Assembly: GCA_028693555.1 (NCBI GenBank)
Contig: JAQUVD010000003.1
Span: 1-64,000, forward strand
Length of the DNA: 64,000 nt
Source: Hespellia sp.
GTDB lineage: Bacteria > Bacillota > Clostridia > Lachnospirales > Lachnospiraceae
Direction: 5' to 3'
Part shown: positions 43,315 through 52,884 of the stretch, piece by piece
How the letters are laid out: each line of letters begins with the position of its first letter
Numbering within the stretch: the stretch's first letter is position 1
Notes under the pieces: generated by a model
What the model was told of the DNA's origin: nothing
What the model saw: only the letters and a program-made list of their open reading frames with translations
The model's database searches: none
Program-made: the position numbers and the translations under genes

Positions 43315-43815
43315 CTAGTTGCCCTGCTCTTTTTTCATTCCCTCCGGAAATGGTCTCTGCTTTGCAGAATACGCAGAAACTTTAATCTCAATTACGTTTA
43401 CAATGGACACCAGCTTCTCATTAAATTCGAAATCTCTACCGGTCTGTGTCTTCATCAAAATTGTAAGTGCACGCATTTTTTCCTGTGGATTTTCCACGAT
43501 TTTGGCTATGCCCTTCCCAAGTACACTGGAATAGGATGTACCATACTGACATGCTGTCTTTCCAGAAAATGGATTCACATCACACTCAATTGAAAAGGAA
43601 ACCTTCGGATTCTTCGCCAACACTTCGTACTTGTATCCTTTTACAGCACCGTGTACATAAAAGGTAAGTTCTCCATCTTCCATCGTGAACCCATAATTCA
43701 TTGGCACCACATATGGCTGATCACCATCACATAGTCCGAGATGAATAATCTGTCCTCTGCTTAAAAAATCCAAAATCATTTCCGGATCTGTAATCTCTCG
43801 TTCTCTTTTTGTCAT
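43315..43815 (-). CDS. Pyridoxamine 5'-phosphate oxidase-fold protein (NimA-like)
   Basis: A 166-residue split-barrel flavin-binding protein of the NimA/PNPOx-like group. It shows IIHLGLCDGDQPYVVPMNYGF, ELTFYVHGAVKGYKYEVLAKNPKVSFSI and the CQYGTSYSSVLGKGIAKIV strand. Members reduce nitroimidazoles or bind FMN, heme or F420; function here is open. It appears to be a single gene. Confidence 0.85.
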   Translation of the reverse strand: MTKREREITDPEMILDFLSRGQIIHLGLCDGDQPYVVPMNYGFTMEDGELTFYVHGAVKGYKYEVLAKNPKVSFSIECDVNPFSGKTACQYGTSYSSVLGKGIAKIVENPQEKMRALTILMKTQTGRDFEFNEKLVSIVNVIEIKVSAYSAKQRPFPEGMKKEQGN

Positions 43816-43896
43816 CGTGTCAATCCTTTCTTCTTATGCGTTGTATGTAAATACAATATATAAGTATAAGGCTTTCGGCAAATGTATGCAAACTTT

Positions 43897-44169
43897 TTAT
43901 GAAAATAATCCGGAAAACCAAGCTGTGACCGGATTTTTAAAGACAGTATCTGGTCGTCCCTCAACATACCAGACATTCACATGGTTCCCATTGTTGTAAT
44001 AAGTAGAAACAGATACCCTGTTTTTAGATGTTACATAGTGATTGCCACATTTATAACTAATATTTGCCCAGCTTGGGATTCTGAAATAACGAGCTCTTGG
44101 ATTTTTTATTTTTGTATTTCTTCCTTTTATGTTGGTAATAATTCCATCTACCTTAATAATTTTTTTCAT
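43897..44169 (-). CDS. Small basic protein of unknown function
   Basis: A 90-residue protein I do not recognise, rich in Asn, Lys and aromatic residues (NPRARYFRIPSWANISYKCGNH, VSVSTYYNNGNHVNVWYVEGRP). A strong AGGAGG lies 6 bases before the ATG, inside the end of the XRE gene (overlap 17 bases), which supports a real gene. The strand-rich pattern suggests a small beta-barrel of SH3 type. Third gene of the membrane protein-XRE unit. Confidence 0.65.
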   Translation of the reverse strand: MKKIIKVDGIITNIKGRNTKIKNPRARYFRIPSWANISYKCGNHYVTSKNRVSVSTYYNNGNHVNVWYVEGRPDTVFKNPVTAWFSGLFS

Positions 44170-44407
44170 GTAATTCCTCCTGAACTATATGAGTGGTAAG
44201 TTTCGGTTCATCCTTTACAGGCCAAAACAATTCATCCAGTGTCTTACCCAGAACCCGGCAAATTGCGATACACAAATTCAGAGTAGGATTATAATTGCCC
44301 TTTTCGATGGAACTAATTGTTTGCCTTGTAACATTTACCTCGTCCGCCAATTGTTGCTGTGAAAGATCCAGCGCAACTCTAGCTGATTTTAGTCTTAGGT
44401 TTTTCAA
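44153..44407 (-). CDS. XRE/Cro-type small regulator
   Basis: An 84-residue helix-turn-helix protein: LKSARVALDLSQQQLADEVNVTRQTISSIEKGNYNPTLNLCIAICRVLGKTLDELFW. This is the compact YozG-type regulator common beside a small membrane protein of the DUF2178-like group. It starts three bases after the membrane protein stop codon. It probably controls this three-gene unit. Confidence 0.9.
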   Translation of the reverse strand: MKNLRLKSARVALDLSQQQLADEVNVTRQTISSIEKGNYNPTLNLCIAICRVLGKTLDELFWPVKDEPKLTTHIVQEELHEKNY

Positions 44408-44409
44408 TG

Positions 44410-44931
44410 TTATTCCTCCTCCGAATGTAACAATATGAATTGTTTGACCACAAACAGTAGAAATAGAAGAAGGAACGTAATCCCCATCAAAAGATTCATA
44501 GAGATATACTCAAGAGTCCCATTTTTTAACACAATAACATCTGACAGAAACAGACCAACAACAATATTTACAGCACTAATACTTGCAAGTGATACCGCCA
44601 TATTTTTGGGGTCTGTTTTCGGCGTTACATATGCATCTTGAAGTATTGATGCACTTGCAAATGCAAAAAAACCAATGCATATTCCAATGACAAAAAGTAC
44701 ATACGCACTGGCAAAAGCTTTTATAATCCCACTTTGGGTCAGCATACACAGAGTCAGATAACCTAATAGCACAAAAAACGCATATTTATAGGATTTTCCT
44801 CTGGCAATTAATTGTCTTTCATCACAAGGTGTTGGTTTACAAAATGAAAAAAATGAACTGTTCTTTTGAATAAAGAAATAAATGGTAATACAAATTGCTA
44901 GGTAGAGTAGTAGCATAATTAAAGTTTGCAT
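44410..44931 (-). CDS. Four-to-five-segment membrane protein with DERQ motif
   Basis: A 173-residue integral membrane protein. An N-terminal segment is followed by CKPTPCDERQLIARGKSYKYAF, the DERQ motif seen in membrane proteins coupled to XRE regulators in Firmicutes, and then three or four further segments. No catalytic motif is visible. It is the first gene of a unit with XRE and a small protein and may sense or modulate the membrane. Confidence 0.75.
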   Translation of the reverse strand: MQTLIMLLLYLAICITIYFFIQKNSSFFSFCKPTPCDERQLIARGKSYKYAFFVLLGYLTLCMLTQSGIIKAFASAYVLFVIGICIGFFAFASASILQDAYVTPKTDPKNMAVSLASISAVNIVVGLFLSDVIVLKNGTLEYISMNLLMGITFLLLFLLFVVKQFILLHSEEE

Positions 44932-44977
44932 GAAATTGGTCCTCCTTTGGCAGGCAATCCGTTCTTTTGTTGCAATC

Positions 44978-45006
44978 AGTATATAACTTATTATTCATAA
45001 TGTCAA
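44978..45006 (-). promoter_or_regulatory. Promoter of the membrane protein-XRE unit
   Basis: On the minus strand TTGACA (45001-45006) and TATACT (44978-44983) are exactly 17 bases apart, about 45 bases before the start codon. Confidence 0.75.
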
Positions 45007-45063
45007 ATATATTTAACACGCAAACACAAAAAAAGACAGAGACCCCCTTAAACAACTTCAGAT

Positions 45064-45396
45064 TTATTGACATTCCTTTCTTAGGATTTCCTTCGGCGCT
45101 TCTATCTCTTTTGCAATCGTATGCTCTGTTAGTTCCGACAACATCTTTATTTTTTTGTTTATTATGGGCCTCATGCAATTGGGAACATGCTCCTGATGTG
45201 CTCGGTGAATTGCCACACATTCTTTACAGTTTCCATGATATCTGCATGCTTTTTGACAGGAACAATGGTCTTTTTCTTTATATTCTGTTCTAAAGTCCGA
45301 TGCAAATTCTTCCTGAAGTCTTAATCCTTCCTGACGATTTCCTTTATGAAATTCCAGCATCGCCTCAATTTCTTTTTTGTTTCCTTCAATAACCAT
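45064..45396 (-). CDS. Cys-rich small protein (DUF6485-like)
   Basis: A 110-residue protein with a compact cysteine/histidine motif, CSCQKACRYHGNCKECVAIHRAHQEHVPNC, near residues 46-75. The pattern C-x-C-x3-C-x2-H-G-x-C-x2-C-x3-H-x7-C is that of small Clostridial proteins I recall as DUF6485, which probably bind a metal or cluster. N- and C-terminal parts are helical and variable. No function is known. The start lacks a strong ribosome site. Confidence 0.6.
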   Translation of the reverse strand: MVIEGNKKEIEAMLEFHKGNRQEGLRLQEEFASDFRTEYKEKDHCSCQKACRYHGNCKECVAIHRAHQEHVPNCMRPIINKKIKMLSELTEHTIAKEIEAPKEILRKECQ

Positions 45397-45427
45397 ACTT
45401 GATATGAAACCTCCAGCTTTGTATTTG

Positions 45428-45881
45428 TATTCTATTACATAATCACCGGCTTCTGTCCATTTACTTTTTCAGCCTCTCAATTTGTTTCCTTAGTTCTTTG
45501 TTTTCCTTCTCAAGTCTGAGCTTTTCCGCTTCTAACTGATCGATTTGGATCCGGTATTTATCCAGTGGAAGTTCCACGGCTCCGTCCAATAATGGTTTCA
45601 TTTCCCCGGCCCCCTTAGCTCTTCATAGTGATCACAGATATGCTGATACAGAAGATTCGTCATTTCAATCAACTGGTCTGCATCGTCCCTTGTGATATTC
45701 CCTACCTGAAAGTTTGCTTTGATACTTCCGAGTATATCATTCTCAATCAGATTCTACAACGCTTTCAGTGTTTCTTTTGTGATGCCGTTTTTCACCATTT
45801 TTTTCAGTTTGAGCAGTTGAAACGGGATGAGCACCACCATTTTTTTACGATTCAGTTCCACCAGTTCTTCCTCCGGGCTCC
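45428..45881 (-). pseudogene. Decayed copy of the Rpn-family nuclease 3' half
   Basis: This stretch is nearly identical to the 3' part of the intact Rpn gene at 54049-54960. The 5' half is missing past about 45881. CAG has become the stop TAG (45754-45756), and one base is lost near 45612 in the run CCCCCTT, shifting the frame. The coiled-coil region also lacks 21 residues (three EAEK-type units) present in the intact gene. It is a dead partial duplicate. The remaining bases to 46015 show nothing else. Confidence 0.9.
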
Positions 45882-46015
45882 TTTCATTCTTGTCTTCTGA
45901 TCGAACCAATGCTAGACTATGCAGTAACTGTAATGTCACTAGAAAAAGTATATTTTTCACCTAACTTCCCAATTCTCAATATAAAAATAGATATTTGTTA
46001 TAAAAAGATAATTCA

Positions 46016-46042
46016 TGAGACACTTTTCTGGATTTTACCGTC
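46016..46042 (+). promoter_or_regulatory. Possible ECF-type self-promoter
   Basis: TGAGAC (46016-46021), 17 bases, CGTC (46039-46042, in CGTCTAA) resembles the TGAAAC-N16-CGTC promoters used by SigM/V/W-type ECF factors, placed about 60 bases before the sigma gene. Confidence 0.55.
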
Positions 46043-46103
46043 TAATGTATAGAAGCATGAAAATACATGTTTCCTGTACGTACAAAAAAAGAAAGGATTA
46101 CAT

Positions 46104-46613
46104 ATGGAAAAACTGATAATACGAGCAAAGCTCAGAAATCCAGATGCTTTCACAGAACTGATGCAATCGCAGATGCAGAATATGTATAAAACTGCAAGAG
46201 CCATTCTCTATAATGATGAGGATGTCGCAGATGCTATCTCGGAGACAATTCTGACCTGTTGGGAAAAAATCGGGCAATTAAATGACAATCGTTACTTTCG
46301 TACTTGGATGACACGGATTCTTGTTAACAAATGCAATGATCTAATTCGAAAAAAAGAAACATTATTGAGAAATGAAGCCCCTCCGGAACAGGCCGACACT
46401 GATAAAGGATTTGAAAATGCTGAGTGGAAAGCCGTTTTAGAGACATTGTCAGAAACATATCAGCTTGTTATGATGCTGTACTATATTGAAGGATTTAAAA
46501 CCTGCGAAATCAGTCAGATATTAGAAATTCCAGAGAGCACAATCAGAACGAAGCTTGCAAGAGGCAGAGAACAGCTCGCAGATATTTGTGAATTGAGGAG
46601 GAGGACAGTATGA
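46104..46613 (+). CDS. ECF sigma factor
   Basis: A 169-residue extracytoplasmic-function sigma factor. Region 2 (KLRNPDAFTELMQSQMQNMYKTARAIL, DEDVADAISETILTCWEKI) and region 4 (LPETYQLVMMLYYIEGFKTCEISQILEIPESTIRTKLARGREQL-like) are complete. AAAGGA precedes the ATG. It overlaps the next gene, its likely anti-sigma factor, by four bases. The pairing with DUF4179 proteins is common in Clostridia and suggests a response to envelope damage. Confidence 0.93.
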   Translation: MEKLIIRAKLRNPDAFTELMQSQMQNMYKTARAILYNDEDVADAISETILTCWEKIGQLNDNRYFRTWMTRILVNKCNDLIRKKETLLRNEAPPEQADTDKGFENAEWKAVLETLSETYQLVMMLYYIEGFKTCEISQILEIPESTIRTKLARGREQLADICELRRRTV

Positions 46614-47764
46614 TGGAAAAAGAAAAACTGGATTTATTACGGAAAGAAGTTATCATTCCCGATGTCGTTAATAAAAAAACGGAGGATGCATTTGCAAAAA
46701 TCCAAAGAATGGCAGAAGATCATCCACCTGTATTATTGTCTGATATAAAAACAAAGAAAAGATTTCCGCGCAAGAGAACTGCACTGATTATCATTGCTGC
46801 AACACTTGCATTGGCAACCATGTCCGCTGCTGCAGCTGCCTATATGAAGTGGAGCAAGAGCTTTTCGGAAGGATTGCGCATGTCTGAGGAGCAACAGCAA
46901 AAACTCGCAGAAAGTAACTTAAATACATTTGTGGAGCAGTCGTGTACAAATGCCGGAATTACAGTGACAGCAGTTCAAAGTATGACCAATGAATATTACA
47001 CGTATATTGCATTTCGTGTAGAAGGGTATTCGGTGGAGGATGGCGTTCAGCCTGACTTTCAAAATCTTTCTGTCACGATAGATGGAATGAATGACTTTTT
47101 TACATTTGGAAGCTTTTATGATGGGTTAATATGCGGGGATGATGGACGCCCAGTACATGCGGAAGATGGAAGTCCGCTTGAACTAGATGCGGACGGTAGG
47201 ATTATAAATAGTTACACTATGGATGACGGTTCTTTGGAATATGAAATCTATTTGAAGAAAACAGACGAAAAAGGGTTTTTTATGAATAAAGCAATCCATG
47301 TAGAGATGCAAAATCTAGGAACAGTTGCGAAAGCTGACTTCACTCCAGAAGTCGAGGGGACATGGACGTTTGACTGGAATCTGGAAGGTTCCTGTGAAAC
47401 GAGAGTTTATGAAGGCACGATGGCTCTCGGTGACAGCAAAGCTACTGTGACGCGAGTTGAAATTTCTCCAATTTCAATGAGAGCAGAATATGAATTTCCG
47501 AAGCAGGAAACAGAGACAACTCGTTATTCTGAGCCACCGAAATTGGTTGGAGTAAAATTGAAAGATGGAACGTTATTGCCATGGATCAGCATGGGTGCTG
47601 AAACAATGGGCTATGTGGATGATACAAGCAACACGTATATCTGTTCCTTTTCAACGAACCGAATCTTAGACATCAGTCAGGTGGACAGCGTATTATTCCG
47701 AAAGACAGAACCTGATGGAACCGCCGTTACGGAAGACGATTTGTATGTTGTCCCGATGGAATAA
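46610..47764 (+). CDS. DUF4179 membrane-anchored anti-sigma factor
   Basis: A 384-residue protein: a cytoplasmic N terminus of about 55 residues (sigma-binding), one membrane segment (ALIIIAATLALATMSAAAAAYM, about 64-85), and a strand-rich outside domain (DUF4179) with repeated immunoglobulin-like regions. The usual anti-sigma zinc motif HxxxCxxC is not present. It likely holds the upstream sigma factor at the membrane until a signal arrives. Its last 38 bases overlap the end of the convergent adenine deaminase gene. Confidence 0.88.
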   Translation: MMEKEKLDLLRKEVIIPDVVNKKTEDAFAKIQRMAEDHPPVLLSDIKTKKRFPRKRTALIIIAATLALATMSAAAAAYMKWSKSFSEGLRMSEEQQQKLAESNLNTFVEQSCTNAGITVTAVQSMTNEYYTYIAFRVEGYSVEDGVQPDFQNLSVTIDGMNDFFTFGSFYDGLICGDDGRPVHAEDGSPLELDADGRIINSYTMDDGSLEYEIYLKKTDEKGFFMNKAIHVEMQNLGTVAKADFTPEVEGTWTFDWNLEGSCETRVYEGTMALGDSKATVTRVEISPISMRAEYEFPKQETETTRYSEPPKLVGVKLKDGTLLPWISMGAETMGYVDDTSNTYICSFSTNRILDISQVDSVLFRKTEPDGTAVTEDDLYVVPME

Positions 47765-49502
47765 GAGGCACAATCTTGCCCTCGCCTACATTTACAAGTC
47801 CTTTATTGGTCAATTTCAGTTTTGGGCTAACTGGAAGTGTCAGTGTACACAATGACATGATCGGATTGTAATGGCAGTAACCTTGCCGAATCATCTCTTC
47901 CCGCACCCGTTTCAGGTCTCTGCTGATTTCCTCAATCGGTTGTTCCGACAGGATTCCACCCACCTGAAGCGGCAGCTCAGCGGTGACTTTTTCGTTTCCG
48001 GCTGTCACAATTCCCCCTTGGAGTTCGATTACCCGATTTGCGGCCAACTGCATCTCTCTCGCCGTGGCTCCCACGACCAAAAGATTATGACTGTCATGTG
48101 CATAGGAGGTTGCCACAGCCCCTGTCTTTATTATGTCTCCGCACACCAGCCCGTAGCCGATGGAACCTTCTTTTCCGTAACGTTCCGCAACTATAGCCAG
48201 CCTGCACTCACTGTTTTCCCACTGCAGAAATCCATTTACTACCGGAAGTGTCATGTATTGTTCCTTCGTCTTGGTGCTGCCGTCACAGACCTCCATAACG
48301 CGGACCGTCACCTGATCGGCTTCTCCTTCCACTGGAATCTGAAAGCGATCTAGCGGCATTTTCTCCAACTGAATGCTGTGGTAATATTCTGTACCAAAGC
48401 TGTGTTTTGCCTGTGCCTGACCACACGGTGCATCATTTTTCCGCATATGCTCTAAATTGCTTTCCTGCTGATATATGCACTGGCCGTCCTTATAAGTAGC
48501 AGTCACCTTCAGGGACTCCGGATTTTCTACCAGCACAAAGTCTGCTTTCTTCCCCGGCGCAAGCACGCCCCGGTCCAAAAGATTCATTCTCCGAGCATTG
48601 GTGTAGGTTGCATTATATATGGCCTGTTCTGGTGGCATCCCCAGCTGAATTGCCTTTCTCACCACATGATCCAGCTGTCCCTCTTCAAACAACGTATCTG
48701 CCATCACATCATCCGTCACAAATCCAAAATATTCATACAGCCCATGTTTTTCGATAAACTCTAATATTTCACGGGAAACCATTTTCTCCTGAAGTTCCAC
48801 ATACATTCCGTTTTCAAACCGCTGTCTGATCTCTTCGATATCATGTTCTGTGTGATCCCCATTAATCCCAAGATACAGGAATTTTGCCAGATCCAGATTC
48901 ACCAGATCCGGACAATGCCCCTCAATGACCAGATTAGAATTTATTTTCTTCAGATAGGCGAGAAACTTTCCGATCTCCAACTCATTTTCTTTGATAATCT
49001 GCCGGTAATTCATGATCTCACCCACGCAGATAATCCGCTCATTCTCCAATAGACGCTTCATCGCCTGACAATCTATGATTCCACCGGTTGTCTCAAGTTC
49101 CTCACTTGTGGACGGTACACAGCTTGGTATTCCGTAAAATATATCGACGGCGCATGATTCCCCCGCGTCGATCATATCCAGAATTCCGCGGATTCCGTTC
49201 ACATTTGCCATCTCATGAGGCTCTGAGACAATCGTTGTGACACCGCAGGACGCCAGCTGGTCGCAGAAAATCTTCGGTGTCATCATAGAACTCTCGATAT
49301 GCATATGAACGTCCACCAGTCCGGGTATCATATAGCTGCCTGATGCGTCTATCTCTTCATCTGCTGTCAGCTGTCCGCTTTGTTCACGGTCGATATAATA
49401 GATTTTCCCATCCAGTACGCTCACGTCCGCCAGATGAAAGCTTTTGAAATAACTGTTGTAGACCTTTACATTTTTAAAAATAATGTCTGCCCGATTCTCC
49501 AT
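47727..49502 (-). CDS. ade: Adenine deaminase
   Basis: A 591-residue amidohydrolase of the Ade family that converts adenine to hypoxanthine and ammonia. The metal-binding HxH is in GLVDVHMHIESSMMTP near residue 63, followed by SEPHEMANVNG, a Glu in CVGEIMNY and VIEGHCPDLVNLDL. The length (about 580-600) is standard. It lies 24 bases after a purine permease gene and converges with the DUF4179 gene with overlap. It serves purine salvage and nitrogen supply. Confidence 0.93.
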   Translation of the reverse strand: MENRADIIFKNVKVYNSYFKSFHLADVSVLDGKIYYIDREQSGQLTADEEIDASGSYMIPGLVDVHMHIESSMMTPKIFCDQLASCGVTTIVSEPHEMANVNGIRGILDMIDAGESCAVDIFYGIPSCVPSTSEELETTGGIIDCQAMKRLLENERIICVGEIMNYRQIIKENELEIGKFLAYLKKINSNLVIEGHCPDLVNLDLAKFLYLGINGDHTEHDIEEIRQRFENGMYVELQEKMVSREILEFIEKHGLYEYFGFVTDDVMADTLFEEGQLDHVVRKAIQLGMPPEQAIYNATYTNARRMNLLDRGVLAPGKKADFVLVENPESLKVTATYKDGQCIYQQESNLEHMRKNDAPCGQAQAKHSFGTEYYHSIQLEKMPLDRFQIPVEGEADQVTVRVMEVCDGSTKTKEQYMTLPVVNGFLQWENSECRLAIVAERYGKEGSIGYGLVCGDIIKTGAVATSYAHDSHNLLVVGATAREMQLAANRVIELQGGIVTAGNEKVTAELPLQVGGILSEQPIEEISRDLKRVREEMIRQGYCHYNPIMSLCTLTLPVSPKLKLTNKGLVNVGEGKIVPLIPSGQHTNRLP

Positions 49503-49526
49503 TTTGCGGCTCCCCTTCCTTCTGAA

Positions 49527-50834
49527 CTACCGAATGATACTGTAAAAATAAAATACGCACACAGCCACGATCACATACAATGCCGGTGAAAGTTCTTTTC
49601 TCTTTCCGGAAATCAGCTTGAGAATTAAATATACCGGCAGTGCTGCACAGATACCATTTGCAATGTTGTTGGCAAAAATTGTAAATACAATACAGATAAA
49701 TGCCGGAAAGCACTCTGTTTCATCACTGTAATCAATATTTTTCATAGAACTGAGCATGCCGATTCCAATGTAAATCAACGCAGGTGCCGTGGCTGCTCCT
49801 GGAATCATAAGTGCAATCGGTGCCAAAAACAATGTAAGTGCAAATACCACACTGGTTGAAATTGTAGTCAGACCAGTACGTCCGCCGGATTCTACTCCCA
49901 CGGAAGACTCCAAATAAGTGGTCAGACATGGAATACAGAACAGACCGCCCAGTGCCGTGGCAATTGCATCTACCTGAAAGCATTTGTCAATTCCCGGAAG
50001 ATTTCCATCCTTATCTAGATAACCTGCCTTCGCACCCACACCAAGAACCGTTCCGAATGTAGAGAAGAAATCCGGTATGAAAAGCGCAATTAAAAATGGG
50101 ACATAGGCGATTCTAAGTGCACCGAAAATGTCAATATGAAGAAAAGTATCACCAATACCGGATGGCAGTGCAAAAATCTGCTGCGGCATTTTTGTAATTC
50201 CCATAGGGATTCCGATAATTGTGGTTGCAAGAATCGATAAAATAATATATCCCGGCACATTTTTGGTCTTTAAAATGAGAATAATCACAAATCCAATCAC
50301 AGCGAGTATGACTTGCGGTGATTTCAGATCCCCAAATCCCAGCACATTTTTTGCTTCATTTGCTACAATCAGTCCGCATCCTTTCGCTCCGATCAGCGCA
50401 ATGAACAGACCGACTCCGGCACTGACAGCAAATTTCAGACTCTTTGGAATCACACGCACAACAGCTTCCCGCAACCCCAGAAATGAAACCAGTATAAACA
50501 GCACACCGCTCAGAAAGATAATCCCTGCAGCTATATCCACCGGGATCCCCTCATTTGCAACCATACCTGCCACAATACTCACACTTCCAAGTCCCGGCGC
50601 CAACGCAAACGGGCGATTGGTATAAAGTGCCATGGCAACTGTCGTAATGATAATCAATAAAATCATGGCTGTCAGAATGCCGCCCTTATGAAACCCTGCT
50701 TCTCCCAAAATGTTAGGAACGGTTGCCAACACGTACGCCATTGTCACAAATGTTGCGATTCCGGCAAAAATTTCCGTTTTTACATTTGTGCCGTTCTCAG
50801 ACAGCTTAAATTGTTTCTCCACCCAACTCTTCAT
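49527..50834 (-). CDS. AzgA-type adenine/hypoxanthine permease
   Basis: A 435-residue NCS2-family membrane transporter with about 13 segments, of the AzgA (COG2252) branch: FAGIATFVTMAYVLATVPNIL at the N terminus, PGLGSVSIVAGMVANEG, GLFIALIGAKGCGLI and LTTYLESSVGVESGGRTGLTT. It imports purine bases by proton symport. Together with adenine deaminase it forms a salvage unit, controlled from the divergent LysR gene. Confidence 0.9.
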   Translation of the reverse strand: MKSWVEKQFKLSENGTNVKTEIFAGIATFVTMAYVLATVPNILGEAGFHKGGILTAMILLIIITTVAMALYTNRPFALAPGLGSVSIVAGMVANEGIPVDIAAGIIFLSGVLFILVSFLGLREAVVRVIPKSLKFAVSAGVGLFIALIGAKGCGLIVANEAKNVLGFGDLKSPQVILAVIGFVIILILKTKNVPGYIILSILATTIIGIPMGITKMPQQIFALPSGIGDTFLHIDIFGALRIAYVPFLIALFIPDFFSTFGTVLGVGAKAGYLDKDGNLPGIDKCFQVDAIATALGGLFCIPCLTTYLESSVGVESGGRTGLTTISTSVVFALTLFLAPIALMIPGAATAPALIYIGIGMLSSMKNIDYSDETECFPAFICIVFTIFANNIANGICAALPVYLILKLISGKRKELSPALYVIVAVCVFYFYSIIR

Positions 50835-50907
50835 TTCTCTTCTCCTTTTTCACGTATCCTTTGCATTTCTTACCCATTTATTGTATAGTGAAAAAGATTA
50901 TAAGTCC

Positions 50908-50937
50908 AATGCATAGTCTGTATATTTACCATGCATT
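50908..50937. promoter_or_regulatory. Dyad between the permease and LysR genes
   Basis: AATGCAT (50908-50914) and ATGCATT (50931-50937) form an inverted repeat with a 16-base gap, holding T-N11-A-like spacing. It lies in the 174-bp divergent region and may be the LysR-type binding site. Confidence 0.5.
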
Positions 50938-51008
50938 ACCGCTATACTATATTGCCTGTCACACCCGGCGGAAATGCTGCCAGATTGTGCATCAGAAGGA
51001 GAATACAC

Positions 51009-51914
51009 ATGGATCAGAAAGAAGCTTCCTACATGATCAGTATTTATAAAAACAAGAATATCACCAAAGCTGCCCGGGAGCTCTACATATCACAGCCATC
51101 CCTGAGCCGTTATCTGCAGAACGTGGAACAGCATTTGGGATTTCCTCTGTTCAATCGCATTGGGAATGAATATCTTCCCACCTATAACGGTCAGCGGTAT
51201 CTGGATTATGCCTCCCGCATCCTGCAGGTGGGAAATGAATGGGAAAAAGAATGCCTGGAATTAAAGAATGAACAGCGCGGGAAATTGACGATTGCCCTTC
51301 CACTGATGCGCAGTTCATGCATGATTCCGGAGACATTTCCTCTCTTCCATCAAAAGTATCCAGAAGTATCTCTCACTCTTTTTGAGGAGGCATATGCCAT
51401 CTCTGAGCAGCTGCTTTTGACCGATACTGTGGATTTTGCAGTCTATAATCCCCCAGAGTTCTCCACAGCATTGGAATATATTCCACTGCGGTTTGAGCCG
51501 TTTGTTCTAGTCTGTCGTAAAGGACATCCCATCGAAAAGCTGGCGAAGATAGATAAACAGGCACCTTATCCTGTTATCGATCTGGCCGACTGCCGGGAAG
51601 AATCTTTTATTCTTCATGTTCCGGAGCAGAACTCCGGTCATGTTGCCATGAAATTATTCGAACAGCAAAACTATGCCCCTCATATTTTATTGCAGACACA
51701 CAGCACTCAGGTTGCCATCTCTCTTGCCGCCTCCGGTATGGGACTTGCCTTCGCCCCCGAGACCTATGTGCATCAAATGCAGCAGACGCTTTCTCTCTCC
51801 TGCTTCTGCGTGGGCAGCCCTCCTGCGCAGGTACAGCTCATGGCTGCTTACCGCAGGGGCAAATATCTGCCCGCTTACGCACAGTATTATATAGAATTGC
51901 TGAAGGCGCTTTAA
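51009..51914 (+). CDS. LysR-family regulator
   Basis: A 301-residue regulator. The N-terminal helix-turn-helix is ASYMISIYKNKNITKAARELYISQPSLSRYLQNVEQHLGFPLFNR, and the effector domain follows (LTIALPLMRSSCMIPETFPLFHQKYPEVSLTLFEE, LAASGMGLAFAPETYV). The start at 51009 follows AGAAGGAG. Being divergent from the permease-deaminase unit it is the likely regulator of purine salvage. Confidence 0.9.
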   Translation: MDQKEASYMISIYKNKNITKAARELYISQPSLSRYLQNVEQHLGFPLFNRIGNEYLPTYNGQRYLDYASRILQVGNEWEKECLELKNEQRGKLTIALPLMRSSCMIPETFPLFHQKYPEVSLTLFEEAYAISEQLLLTDTVDFAVYNPPEFSTALEYIPLRFEPFVLVCRKGHPIEKLAKIDKQAPYPVIDLADCREESFILHVPEQNSGHVAMKLFEQQNYAPHILLQTHSTQVAISLAASGMGLAFAPETYVHQMQQTLSLSCFCVGSPPAQVQLMAAYRRGKYLPAYAQYYIELLKAL

Positions 51915-51990
51915 GCCTTCCGTGCAGTATGGATACCTTTTCGTGCAAAAAGTCTGACTTGCCTGCCAAAGATGTGAATACAGCGAATGT

Positions 51991-52884
51991 TTACCCTCTT
52001 TTCTTGAACAATTTACTCTCCGACAGGAACAGGCCCGCCAGTGTAAATACGATTCCAACTACCGCCATGAACGTAATCTTTTCACGAAGTACCAATACGG
52101 ATGTCACCACCGTAATGACCGGCACCATGTAAATATACACACTGGTCTTAACTGCCCCCAGTGTCCTGACCGCGAAGTTCCAGGTCACAAAGCACAGAGC
52201 TGACGCGCCCAGTCCCAGATAGATCATGTTCATCAGTGGCACTGGTCTTAAAAGACGGGAAATATCCAGTTTGAAATCGAACAGAAACAGCATCGGTATC
52301 ATAAATAAAAGACCATAAAAGAACACCCGTCTCGTAGTCAGAATGGTGTGATATCCAAAACTGCTTATTTTCCTTGTCAAAATCGAATAGCAGGACCAGA
52401 CAAAAGCCGCCAGTACCGCCAATACATCCCCCATTGGATTCAGTTCCATCCTGGAGCCATTAAAACTGATAAGAAAGATACCCGCCATCGCCACCACGAA
52501 ACCAATCAGAAAATTTGCTCCCAGCCTTTCCTCTTCTTTCAGAAATAAGTGACCTAAAATGGCGGTGAAAAATGGAGCTGTGGATATAATGACGCCCACA
52601 TTCGATGCCATCGTATATGTCAATGCGATATTTTCCAGCAAATAATACATACAGATGCCGCACAGCCCAGCCGCCGCAAGGATTCCTTCCTGCTTTGGTG
52701 TAGTCCCCCTCAGTCTGTGAGGGTACACTACGAGCAGCGCCAGCAGTCCTATAAGGAACCGAAGGAACAAGATCTCCACCGGCTGAAAATCGTTTAACAA
52801 TATCTTGGTCGATATAAAGGTGGTGCCCCAGATGATAATCGTAAGCAATGCAGATAGATGTCCCATCGTATTTTTAGTTTTCAT
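51991..52884 (-). CDS. EamA/DMT-family transporter
   Basis: A 297-residue ten-segment drug/metabolite transporter with two EamA repeats: LSALLTIIIWGTTFISTKILL and GVIISTAPFFTAILGHLFLKEEERL in the first half; NPMGDVLAVLAAFVWSCYSIL and VVTSVLVLREKITFMAVVGIVF in the second. The substrate is unknown. Its start overlaps the AraC-type gene by 11 bases, so that regulator probably controls it. Confidence 0.9.
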   Translation of the reverse strand: MKTKNTMGHLSALLTIIIWGTTFISTKILLNDFQPVEILFLRFLIGLLALLVVYPHRLRGTTPKQEGILAAAGLCGICMYYLLENIALTYTMASNVGVIISTAPFFTAILGHLFLKEEERLGANFLIGFVVAMAGIFLISFNGSRMELNPMGDVLAVLAAFVWSCYSILTRKISSFGYHTILTTRRVFFYGLLFMIPMLFLFDFKLDISRLLRPVPLMNMIYLGLGASALCFVTWNFAVRTLGAVKTSVYIYMVPVITVVTSVLVLREKITFMAVVGIVFTLAGLFLSESKLFKKRG

